Shown here piece by piece: positions 11,563 to 20,914 of a DNA stretch of 64,000 nucleotides. The stretch is from Anaspis maculata (lineage: Eukaryota > Arthropoda > Insecta > Coleoptera > Scraptiidae), in the NCBI GenBank assembly GCA_949128115.1, contig OX421968.1, positions 8,618,001 to 8,682,000 of the forward strand, written 5' to 3'. The position numbers were made by a program, and so were the translations under genes. Each line of letters starts with the position of its first letter. The stretch's first letter is position 1. The notes under the pieces were generated by a model that saw only the letters and a program-made list of their open reading frames with translations, ran no database searches and was not told the origin of the DNA.

Positions 11563-12637
11563 GGGCTTCTTGTACCTACCTACTTAGTTTTATTCCAAGA
11601 AAACGCCTCTCTATGATTCTGTTTTGTAGCAGGCTAGCAGACACGCTTTCATCACTTTTGAGTTTGTTTGCAATAAACTTTCAATTTTAGACACTTTGAA
11701 TTACTTGAATTAAGTAAAGCTTTCTCGGAAAGGTGTCAATTGAGGTGTAATTGGTTTCTTTTTTATTAAATTTGTAAAACCAGTTGTAAAACAAATAATT
11801 GATATAGAGGTACTTAAGTATTAGACATAATCAACAGAAGTTGTATGTATGAAGAATAATAATGAAGAACACTGCATACATACTGACATACAAAAAAAAA
11901 ATGCTAAAAAGGTACTTATCAGCTAGTCTAGGAAGAATATTTTAAAAATACGTACTGATGGGTGGGCCATAAAAAACCGTGCTCGCAATTTTTCTTTCTA
12001 AAATTTCATTTCCCCGCCCCGGCTAGCTACCATCTCCGTATTTCAAAATGGCCGACATGTGAAAATTGAAGATGCGGGAACAACTGAAAACAGGCCTTTT
12101 GTTCTCGTTGTTTTTTATTAAAAGGTGTCATGTCAAAACCTATGTCAATCTTTAACAGTTTCCGCCATCTTGGATTTTAACATGTCTGCCATTTTGGAAT
12201 GCGGAATTGGTACTGGGTAGCCAGCCTATTCAATTGGCTGGCCTATGCTGTATTGCTCGATACAATCGGTGGAGAAATGAGAATATGTTACAGAAACAAT
12301 AATTCAAATTGAAATTAATTTATACATACTAGGAAACAACCTGTCCTATTGCACTTTCGTTGTAAAAATCACGTGACATACCTAAAGGATGTCCCAAATT
12401 TCTTGTTCCTGGCTGTTACTTCTACTTCTAGGTAGGCCAAACGGAGAAAATCGACTTATATCCAAAGCTCGATTTCCATGAAACATGAAACGTTGAAAGG
12501 TGAAAACTGCACTCCAACATCTCCAGACCTGTTGTTTTTGTGAGAGTTGTGAGATGTAAAAAATGTTGTAGATGTCTTCAAGTTCCGAGGGTCTTTTCAA
12601 CATTGAATAATGATATATATTTATTGAAAAATATACA
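11563..12637. other. Intergenic; low-copy repeat near 11950-12220
   Basis: No gene was recognised. Around 11960-12080 the string GGGCCATAAAAAACCGT and nearby CAAAATGGCCGACATGT resemble 50310-50600 (GTGCCATAAAAAACCGT, AAAATGGCGGACGTGT), so a dispersed repeat of unknown type is present at both places. Confidence 0.4.
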
Positions 12638-13647
12638 CCGGGTGATCATTTGAAAATTATCCACCTACAATAACTCCCGATTCCTAATGAAAATGTCTTT
12701 GAGCAAAAACAGGTCGATTTTTATATCGAGGGGGACATCCGAAACATACATTGGCGAATTTCTATTTTCAGCCCCCTCGCCCCCACCCACCTCAACTTTG
12801 AAATTTCAAATGACATTACCTATTTTGCGATACATCAAATTGAACAGAATCAAATTATCTTTCTGAAAAAATATTTATAAAATTTTCAACCCCACCCCCC
12901 TTCTTCTTAAAATTTTTTGAGTGTCCAATTTAATATTCTTGACCTCTCAATTCTCTTCAATGCAGTCAACGTCATCCTGCACAGCATCGGAAGAGAAAAT
13001 TTTCTATGGAAAAAGTGCAACCCAAATTCACCCTTTCGCTCCCACCACCTCACCCAAAAAATCTAAAATAACAATACCTACTTTGTGATACATCAAATTA
13101 AATTGATGTTGGAAATTGAATTCTCTTCCTTGACGAAATTTTTTCAAAATTTTCAAAACCCCCCATTTCTCTCCTCAAATACTTCAAATGTCCAATTTAT
13201 TGGGGGAGGGGTTGAAAATTTCGAAAAAATTGTTCAAAAAAAGAGAATTCAATTCCCTTCAATTTGATGTATCACAAAGTAGGTGATGTTTCTTTGAATT
13301 TCGAAGTTGAGGTGGGGGGGGGGGGGGCAATGAGGTAAATTTGGGTAGCACTTTTTTCACCAGAAATTCTCTTCTTCGATGCTTTTCACGATGATGTTGA
13401 CTGAACTGGAGAGAATTGGGGGGTCCAGAATATTAAATGGGACACTCGGACAATTTTTAGAGAAAAGGGGGTGGGGTAAAAAATTTAAGAAATATTTTTT
13501 CCAGAAAGAAAGTTTAATTCCATCCAATTTGATATATCGCAAGGTAGGTGGTGTCATTTGAAATTTCAAAGTTAGGGTGATTGGGGGCGAGAGGGCTAAG
13601 GAATCGGGAGTTACTGCAGGTGGATAGTTTTCAAATGATCACCCGGT
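12638..13647. repeat. ~1 kb palindrome, ACCGGGTGATCATTTGAAA ends
   Basis: The left end CACCGGGTGATCATTTGAAA is mirrored by TTTCAAATGATCACCCGG at the right end. The arms stay complementary almost to the centre near 13140. Shared blocks include CAACTTTGAAATTTCAAATG and its complement, and GAGAATT...CAATGCAGTCAACGTCATC with its complement. There is no coding content. A truncated relative occupies 52590-53450. Confidence 0.8.
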
Positions 13648-14039
13648 ATGACTTCTAGACATAGGTCGTTTCATTTTTTTTTTGTTTTTTTTTGAGTGCG
13701 CATGTGTGGCGCGAATTTCACCGATATGTACACCGATATTGAAAATTAAGACTAGAAAATATTGTAGTGTAGTACCTAAAATTTCACAAATAATTTGGTT
13801 GAATGACAGATACCATTTTGGTATTCAAAGGAAATATTTTATTGGAATTAAGTTCAATGATCATTTTTTGTGGAAGTACAGGAACAACGAAAATAGCAAC
13901 AGCGCTTGAAACAACAAGAGATCGGCGCCAACTGTCACTTGTGGCAATAGGGCAATTGCATGATGTTGGTTCAGCTTGTCGCCACTTGGTGGCTTTGGTT
14001 TGGTAGCACAGCGCGCTTGCGCCAGATCCAGATTATCGA

Positions 14040-14197
14040 TTAGTTTCGTTTGTTCATGTTTTGCAAATTGCGAATAAAAGTCGAACAACGGCCCATCGCT
14101 TCTTCAGGGCTTCATTGATGGGGAACTTGTGGAATTTTATGCCATTTCTGTTTTGTTGAATTTTGAGCGCGGTGTGGCACACAACATTTATAGAGCA
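14040..14197 (-). pseudogene. Decayed THAP fragment, copy 2
   Basis: On the minus strand an ATG at 14197 reads MLYKCCVPH. After a frame change the sequence NGIKFHKFPINEALKKRW appears. It shares the frame change and the lost zinc cysteine with the copy at 895-1120, so both descend from one already broken ancestor. Confidence 0.55.
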
Positions 14198-14515
14198 TTT
14201 TTCAGCGTCAATATGGAAAGATGAAGACAGAACTGATGACAACGGGCAATTGCCGTTGTCAACCCAATTGGGTTGTTCAATATGGCAATGGACCTTTTCA
14301 GGAAAGAGAGACAGATGCATGCGCGTTTGTACCGCGCAGTTGGAGGTGTCTAGCTATAACGGCGCCTAATATCTCCAAGGGAAACTCCGTTCGTTATGAA
14401 GTAGTGATGGGCAAAACTGTTATTTTTACGTAACAGATACAACCTGTTACTGTTATTTTTAAATAACAGTTAAAAATAACAGATACTGTTAATCTGTTAT
14501 TTTACAAATTAACCA

Positions 14516-14651
14516 GGAGCCCGTTTCTTAAAACTACAAATGGCAAATTACAAGTGTGTGTGTAGTCTTGGTAACCCATTGTTGCAACAATCGGTCGTCA
14601 AGGTAATACATTTGTAATTTGGCGTTTGTAGTTTTATGAAACGGGCCCCAG
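14516..14651. repeat. Foldback MITE nested in the hAT element
   Basis: AGCCCGTTTCTTAAAACTAC at the left pairs with GTAGTTTTATGAAACGGGCC at the right, and TGGCAAATTACAA pairs with TTGTAATTTGGC. The short CCAGGA string outside both ends may be a target duplication. Confidence 0.65.
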
Positions 14652-14699
14652 GATTCTCAATATCACAAGGCAAAAGTAACAGAACTAACTAACAACTAA

Positions 14700-14995
14700 C
14701 GCCGGGCGTCGACGATCGGCGTAAACTGTTATTAGTGTTATTTTGTATCTGTTTAGTCAGTCTATGGTTCAGTCGTTCACCGTTGATCGCACCGGGCGTC
14801 GACGATCCGGGTGAACTGTTATTTTGTATCTGTTTAGTCAGTCTATGGTTTAGTCGTTCACCGTTGATCGCGCCGGGCGTCGAAGAACCGGGTGAACTAA
14901 ATATTATTTTGTATCTGTTTAGTCGTTCACTGTTGATCAGTTGATCGCGTAAGGCGTCGACGATCCGGGTAAACTGTTATTTTGTATCTGTTATA
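14700..14995. repeat. Minisatellite, ~75-90 bp units (about 3.5 copies)
   Basis: The unit contains GGGCGTCGACGATC, CTGTTATTTTGTATCTGTTT and AGTCGTTCACCGTTGATCGC. Units begin near 14702, 14791, 14873 and 14949, the last with a small insertion. The array is internal to the hAT element and probably expanded there. Confidence 0.75.
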
Positions 14996-15333
14996 TTTCA
15001 ACCGAGATAACAGGTTGTTATTGTTATTTTCAAATAACAGTCGAAAAATAACAGATAGTTAAATAACAACCCATCACTATTATGAAGTGCGCGGCACCAC
15101 ACTGCAGTCATGCGGGGGCTGTGACGTAAATCGTGCGAGAGAGACTGCCTTTATTGAAAAGGTCCATTGACTCCATTGGTGAGGCGAGATAAAATGTTAG
15201 GTTATTCAAGTGCCAAAATGACACGATTGACAGTTATGACACACAATTTGACGGTTTGTAATACTGATTGATACACGTCAAGTCCCCAAGTGGCAAACGG
15301 CGCCACAAGCGCCCCCTACATGCGATCGCCCTA

Positions 15334-15900
15334 TTATGATGACACTTCTCGTTTCTACCTAACCTCCATTTCATTTGATCATGTTTGACGAAAGAGCACA
15401 ACTTGTTGAAAATGGTTCTACCGTGAAGGAAAGAAAGTGATAGCCGAGAACCAGTAGCTGGTCAAGGGGATAAACAGAGCCTGCAGCGTTGCCATTCAAC
15501 TGACAGGTGTACGGTTGCCATTCAACTGACAGGTGTACGAAAGTTTAAAAAATTTGGCGCCTTTACGCATGCGCACTTGTCCGAACGAAATAGCCTAGTG
15601 GATTACCTTGTAGACAGTATTTGAAGAGAACCTACCTATGAAACGTTTCATGAAAATCAACGTTGCTCTTTTTCTGTCAGATCCAACGTGTGATCAAATT
15701 AATTTCAATTTAGGCAGGCTGCGGTCTGGTCAAAAGTAGGCCGCACCCCTACATTTGACCAGGTCACAGCTTGCCTAAATTAAAAATTCATCTGATTACA
15801 TGATATAATAATTATGTTGGAAAAGCAGCAACCAAAATCAAGTAATTTGGGACACCTGTACAGTAAACCGAATAATGCAAATTGATGCATTTCAAGTGAA
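15334..15900. other. Intergenic; short local duplications
   Basis: GTTGCCATTCAACTGACAGG occurs twice in tandem near 15488-15535. An imperfect hairpin spans about 15705-15785 (AATTTAGGCAGGCTG against CAGCTTGCCTAAATT). No gene was recognised. Confidence 0.45.
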
Positions 15901-15915
15901 AAATTATACTAGGTG

Positions 15916-16722
15916 TCACCAGCCGCACTTTCTGGGCTTTCTTTTGTAAATTTGGCATACTGCTTTCAGCAAGTCTTTTAAAATCGCCGACTGGGCGACT
16001 ACGGATTGGCTTCCGTTCAGTTCAATTGTTGGAATAAATTTGACTGTGGGATTCAAGGAATGCGTTCGTACACCATACATTTTCAAAAGTTCCACTCCTC
16101 TGTCACCTTTGGCGCATTCACCAATTGGAGTGTAATCAATGTTTAATTCTTGTCCACACTGAAAAACACATCAGTCAAGCATTTGTTTTCCTTTGACATT
16201 TTAAAATAAATATAGAATAAAATGGGAATACCTTTTCCCCTGCATCATCCGGAATTACATTGTCAGTTATCATGCAGGCCACGTAATCGAGGAGCAGCAT
16301 TGGATCATCTATCAAATCAATGGCACAGGCGTGGATCTTGTTAGCAAAACATTCAACCTCATCGTGTTGGCAATAAAAAATTGTCTTACCATCGACTTCA
16401 ACTGTCTGAAAAGTTTTAAGGCGTGTTAAACGAGACTCATTGATGATTTCAGGATGTATACTCGAGCCTTGCCATATGGGATCAATTCGACATTGATATG
16501 CTCCGGAATGGTTTTGTACACGCTCAGCAACTGATGCGTGACGAAGAACTTGGAATCCGGGCAGAGAGCCTCGTAGTACACAGTAACTTTCACTTTTTCT
16601 GTCACCTTAGAGTCCTCCACATCTCCGGTATCATCATTCAAAAAGACAGGAAAGTATTGAAAGCTCTTCCAAATCAAAAGCACGGTCAGTAAGAACAGCA
16701 AAATCCTGTATCTCCCATTCAT
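15916..16722 (-). CDS. GILT-family lysosomal thiol reductase-like protein
   Basis: Three exons join in frame: 16722-16462, 16405-16232 and 16158-15916 (stop TGA), giving 225 residues with GT-AG introns. Residues 7-24 are a hydrophobic signal or anchor segment. The family hallmark CQHxxxECxxNxxxxC is intact at 99-114. The active-site position reads LCPDSKFF (C54 to S57), so the usual CxxC is CPDS and only the first cysteine remains. GILT enzymes reduce disulphides of endocytosed proteins in acidic compartments. The reaction begins with the first cysteine attacking the disulphide and is resolved by the second. A CPDS form may therefore work poorly, or with an outside thiol; that is inference. 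Several insect GILT homologues carry this change. The length matches the family and I see no disruption. Confidence 0.9.
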
Positions 16723-16739
16723 TTTTTCAACATCTCACC

Positions 16740-17049
16740 ATCTGGAATTGCGTCATTAAATTGTAAATTCTCAAAAAATAAGTTGCGAGATTGAAAGGTT
16801 ATCATTATTGATTATTTTTTAAATACGTACTGTTCCTTCTCAATTCTTTTGGATGTTAATTATTGTAGTAAAGACTAAGCAGAACAAGAACAAGAACAAG
16901 GCATTAATAAATAAAACATCTCAAATCAACTTTTAGGTTAATCGTTCAACTTTTTTTTTGGTCGCCAGGCATAGAATCGAAAGTCATAGCACCGAACATC
17001 GTACAATCGACACGCGCCATATTGAAGCAGTGACGCTCAAATCGCTCAA
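16740..17049. other. Upstream region of the GILT gene
   Basis: This is AT-rich sequence divergent from the GILT start. No TATA box or known factor site is convincing. A (AACAAG)n run lies near 16882. Confidence 0.3.
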
Positions 17050-18060
17050 TAGTCTAAGGTGCGTTCAGTCAAGGTGGGTTCAGTCAGCTTGGTTTTAGTT
17101 TTAAGGTGCGTTCAGTCAGCTTATTTAGCCGCAATTTCAATTTTAGCCGTAAGCGCTGCATCGCTTATTGGCTGTTCCGAGGAGGCTGGTTCATAAGAGC
17201 CAATGGGCGTCGCTGCGCTTGCGACTAAAATTGAAACTTGCGGCTAAATAAGCTGACTGAACGCACCTTTAGTCGTAGTCGTTGTCGTAAATTTGAAAGT
17301 AGAAAGCACGCGTCATATGCGCGGCGTTCATACAGAGTTTTAGTTTTAATTTTAGTCGTAAGAATTCCGAACTTTGTCGTATGATGCCGACTTGCAGGTT
17401 GCGTAATTACCGGTATAAGGTATGAATGAGCATGGATGGTGATGGTAATGGGTTGTATGTATCAATAAAAAAATAGCATGAGCATTTGCTTCAATTTCAG
17501 AGGAGTTGTACTCCTCATAAATGTAAGCAAATACTTATTTATGCTTATTTTTTTACGAGTTTTTATATTAATACTACCCATTATGAACACGGACCGTGTA
17601 AAGATGAAGGTTCGCGCAGTATCATTCGAGCTCCTATTGGTCAATTCTTACGACTAAATCTTGCTGTATGAACGCTCTTCTCTGTTACGACAACGACTAA
17701 AACTAAAACAGCGACTAAATAAGCTGACTGAACGCACCTTGAGGTATGAGCATGGATGGTGATGGTAATGGATTGTATGTATCAATAAAAAAATAGCATA
17801 AGCATTTGCTTCGATTTCAGAGGAGTTGTACTCCTCATAAATGTAAGCAAATACTTATTTATGCTTATTTTTTTACGAGTTTTTATATTAATACTACCCA
17901 TTATGAACACGGACCGTATGAAGATGAAGGTTCGCGCAGTATCATTCGAGCTCCTATTGGTCAATTCTTACGACTAAATCTGGCTGTATGAACGCTCTTC
18001 TCTGTTACGACAACGACTAAAACTAAAACAGCGACTAAATAAGCTGACTGAACGCACCTT
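17050..18060. mobile_element. PIF/Harbinger-like composite with tandem internal duplication
   Basis: Several copies of the end AGGTGCGTTCAGTCAGCTTA and its complement occur here. One complete 165 bp MITE spans 17104-17268 with TTA duplications on both sides. To its right, 17424-17743 is repeated almost exactly at 17744-18060 (period 320 bp), and each unit ends in AAGCTGACTGAACGCACCTT. The 320 bp unit itself has no convincing reading frame. It may be the internal part of a longer family member, of which the short MITEs are deletion derivatives. Confidence 0.65.
17104..17268. mobile_element. PIF/Harbinger-like MITE (165 bp)
   Basis: The termini are AGGTGCGTTCAGTCAGCTTA and the matching complement, with the target duplication TTA on both sides (17101-17103 and 17269-17271). 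A 3 bp TTA/TAA duplication is the hallmark of PIF/Harbinger. Relatives lie at 22011, 39705, 50607 and 57924. Confidence 0.8.
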
Positions 18061-18663
18061 ATGACGCTCAACAAGTCGGGTCGAAACTCGACTCGGAGAT
18101 TATGTGATGAAGGATGAAGTGTGGATGAAGCCATTTGCACCACAATGGACCTTTAAAAAAATAACTGTAGGTATCTCGTACAGGGTAGGTATTTTGTGTA
18201 TGGATAATTATTAGCTGAACGAACGCCAGCAGACGATGCAGTGAATTTACTTTGAATCCCTGACGAATATTTATACCTAAACGTACAGGAATACATTTTT
18301 GGTCAAAAATCGCGTCCCGAATTGATGAAATAATTTCTGGACAGCAGATTTCTTTGGAGATCTGTTCTAGAATGTCTCCAGACTCTTCCGGGTCTCTTGG
18401 TCCTGACACCATATAAGTACCTACCTAGTCACCTCTACCTACGCAATAATAGATGTATTATGTATTGCCCCATCTCGTTTAGGTATAGAAAAATATGTGT
18501 GGATTCATTTTAAATAACTATTAACATTACACAAAAGTATCGTTGTGAATTATTCACCTCCGTTCCTATTAATTCGATGTTATACAAGTAAATATAGGTA
18601 CCTAAACACTCACACTCCAAGATACACGTACCTATATTTACTACACCTACAGATATTCTTTGA
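18061..18663. other. Intergenic, unassigned minus-strand frame
   Basis: A 114-codon minus-strand frame (18412-18068) begins MVSGPRDPEESGDILEQISK. I do not recognise it. There are no supporting neighbours or splice signals, and it is probably chance or a repeat fragment. No other content was seen. Confidence 0.2.
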
Positions 18664-18671
18664 CCTACAGA

Positions 18672-19450
18672 TAGGGTTACCAACCGTACTCTTTAAAGAG
18701 TACAGGTACTCTTTTTAAGGTGAAAAAGTAGCGTACTCTCACTTTTCACGTTCTGAAGCCAAATGTACTCTTTTTAATTTATTCGGGCGAATTTTTCTTA
18801 TTCTATTTTTTCTATTGCTGTAGACCATATAATATTAAAATCTATGACTCCACAAATTAGGCATGTTCTTGGGCGCATGCGTACTACTGTAGATTCAAGA
18901 CACAATCAAGACCACAGATATCAAGACCAATAATATCAGTCCACTGCTGTGACTACTGTGCAGTGCGATATTGGTGATATCGATATCTGTGTCAGTAATG
19001 TAACCACTAACCAAAGCTCCCTGTACCTACTATCACGTTCGCATGCAATCATGCATGCGGCCAAGATTCAAGAATATGAGGAATTTCTATCAACTATATT
19101 TTTGTTATATTCAACTTTTCCGTTGTGTTTCACATTAGGACGACATCATATTATACAATATGCAATACACGCGAAGCAGAGGGTTATTTTCATGTGTGAA
19201 TATCGCAAAATTTTGATTATCAATAATTGTCAAATTTGAAGGGTCAGCAAATCCTTGAAAAATTCAAATTTGACGAGCGTCATCGAATTTTTTTGCGAAT
19301 ATCTTTATATGGGAATCCACCTCAAGTCTTCGTGGTATTCAAAACTGACTGATCACGCCCCTTTTCCCGAAAAATTTTCGCCCGCGGCGCAATTTCGGTC
19401 GCTTTGCTCACACTGTACTCTTTTCGTGTGGTTTGAGGATGGTAACCCTA
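18672..19450. mobile_element. hAT-type non-autonomous element (779 bp)
   Basis: The ends TAGGGTTACCAACC and GGATGGTAACCCTA are flanked by a perfect 8 bp duplication CCTACAGA (18664-18671 and 19451-19458). Short GTACTCTTT motifs recur near both ends. No transposase frame is present. Confidence 0.85.
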
Positions 19451-19469
19451 CCTACAGAGCCATACACAG

Positions 19470-20645
19470 ACCATATGAAAATGCCGCCCTAAGATATCTC
19501 CATACATACATCGATGTCTCCGCTAAGATGCATGGTGCATTATACATACAGGTTTCCTAAATTGAGCGTCTCTTTCTGGCCCGTGACGTCACGTTCGATT
19601 GCGCAGTAAATCGTCGCAGTCCTAGTGTGCCAACATTGCCCCGATTCCATAAGCCGAACGTGTGTTTTGATGGTGTTATTATTGGTATTTATACAGTTTT
19701 CACAAGTAGTTATGGGAAATAAATGTTGTGGGCCACTATGCAAGTCCACAAGTTATACAGCGAATGTGTCCCTAAGCATGGATCCATAAAATACGACGTG
19801 ACACTCGAAGAAGCAAAAAGAACCACAAGCCCTTCAGCGTTATAACAGCAGGGAGCTTTCTGCTTAGTTCATCAAGTATCATTAATTCAAGGGTACACTT
19901 GGCCACATTTTTGCATCAAACACTTCAAATTTATAGTGATGGCCATAATACACCATAAAAAATATTAAAAGTGGGACATGGGACACGCATTTACCTGGGC
20001 CGCTATTCTTGAATCGCGTGAGAAAAGTCCCTGGGAGTAAAATACATTCCGCAGTACACTGATGTAGCGAATGTTGCCTAAAATCGTGGTTTTTAGGCAA
20101 CTTTCGCTACAGAAGTGTAGTACGGATTATATAAAACTCCCAGGGACTTCTCTCACACGATTCAAGAATAGCGGCCCTGTGCTTTCTGCGCACGTCCATA
20201 TATCGTTGATATATCCATTATGAAAATAGTTGTATACGCGCATCAAATGGCTTTCTGGCAAATTCTTCTCTGCGGAATATTCATTTGCAATATTCATTGA
20301 GAAGTTCGTTATATTTTTGAGCGACTTTCCCAGTATGGTTGGCTTCAAAATTCAAAAAATGAAACGCACTTTTAACACGGCGGACCAATGTAAATACAAA
20401 TGGCGCGATCACTCATGGCACACTGTGCGCAGAACGTGCCGAAAACAGCTGCGCGGAATCGCAGATTCTCCATCTCTCTTTTGAGGAAACCTGTATTGCA
20501 TTCTGTAATGATGCCACCAGCCAGAGCCACTGTTTTGGAGCTCCTGTAAGAAGGGCAAAACGCATGCGCGGGATATGTCATTTTCGGCTGTACGACGTTC
20601 GGTGCAATGCCTTTCGATTCTACGATACGGCGCTTTTCTTTTTTT
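19470..20645. repeat. Dispersed repeat R, long copy
   Basis: The outer parts are found inverted around 22213-22239 and 24476-24665. Landmarks are TGACATATCCCG(C/A)GCATGCG, GGAGCTCCAAAACAGTGGC and CGCCCTAAGATATCTCCAT. This copy is longer in the middle and contains the 181 bp foldback at 19997. The other copy lost about 950 bp and was split by a 2.2 kb insertion. Confidence 0.6.
19997..20177. repeat. 181 bp foldback MITE, copy 2
   Basis: The ends are GGGCCGCTATTCTTGAATCG and its near-perfect complement. It is an inverted copy of 94-274 with identical length, better preserved at its termini. The arms are about 85 bp. Confidence 0.82.
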
Positions 20646-20914
20646 CGAAAAGTCGGTTAATCGAAAAGTCAGCTGTGCTGTGGCTGTAGCCTGTCAGTAC
20701 TGTCACTTGTCACATGTGACAGCGAGCGTGAGAAAACTGCGAGGGGTCAGAGAGGTTATGTTTTTCAAAAATGTTGCGAAAATGGCTAAACCGCTTTTTT
20801 GTGATATTTGAAGCCACCAGAATGCACTAAAGTGAGGTATAGTCACATCACATTATTCAACTTCTCTATTAACATCAGATTTTTCAGCTATGAAATCGAA
20901 CACCTAAATAAATT

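Larger units (their letters stand above)
14402..15079. mobile_element. hAT-type non-autonomous element (678 bp)
   Basis: The ends are TAGTGATGGGCAAAACTG and CAACCCATCACTA, flanked by a perfect 8 bp duplication TTATGAAG (14394-14401 and 15080-15087). The subterminal regions are dense in AATAACAG/CTGTTATT motifs. These are often multiple transposase-binding sites in hAT elements, which is an inference here. The interior contains a minisatellite and a nested foldback. There is no transposase frame. Confidence 0.88.
13948..15333. mobile_element. THAP-fragment TIR element, copy 2, with nested insertions
   Basis: The ends are TAGGGCAATTGCATG and CATGCGATCGCCCTA, an imperfect inverted repeat. The outer parts match copy 1 (660-1146) in reverse. 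The middle is split by later insertions. The first begins near 14282 and ends near 15170, with inverted CAATGGACCTTTTCA ends. Inside it is a hAT element (14402-15079), and inside that a further foldback (14516-14651). No target duplication of the outer element was found. Confidence 0.7.

Noticed and set aside
18068..18412. A 114-codon minus-strand frame near a PIF-like composite
   Set aside because: The first 50 residues look protein-like, but no family is recognised and no splice partner exists; kept only as a low-confidence note.
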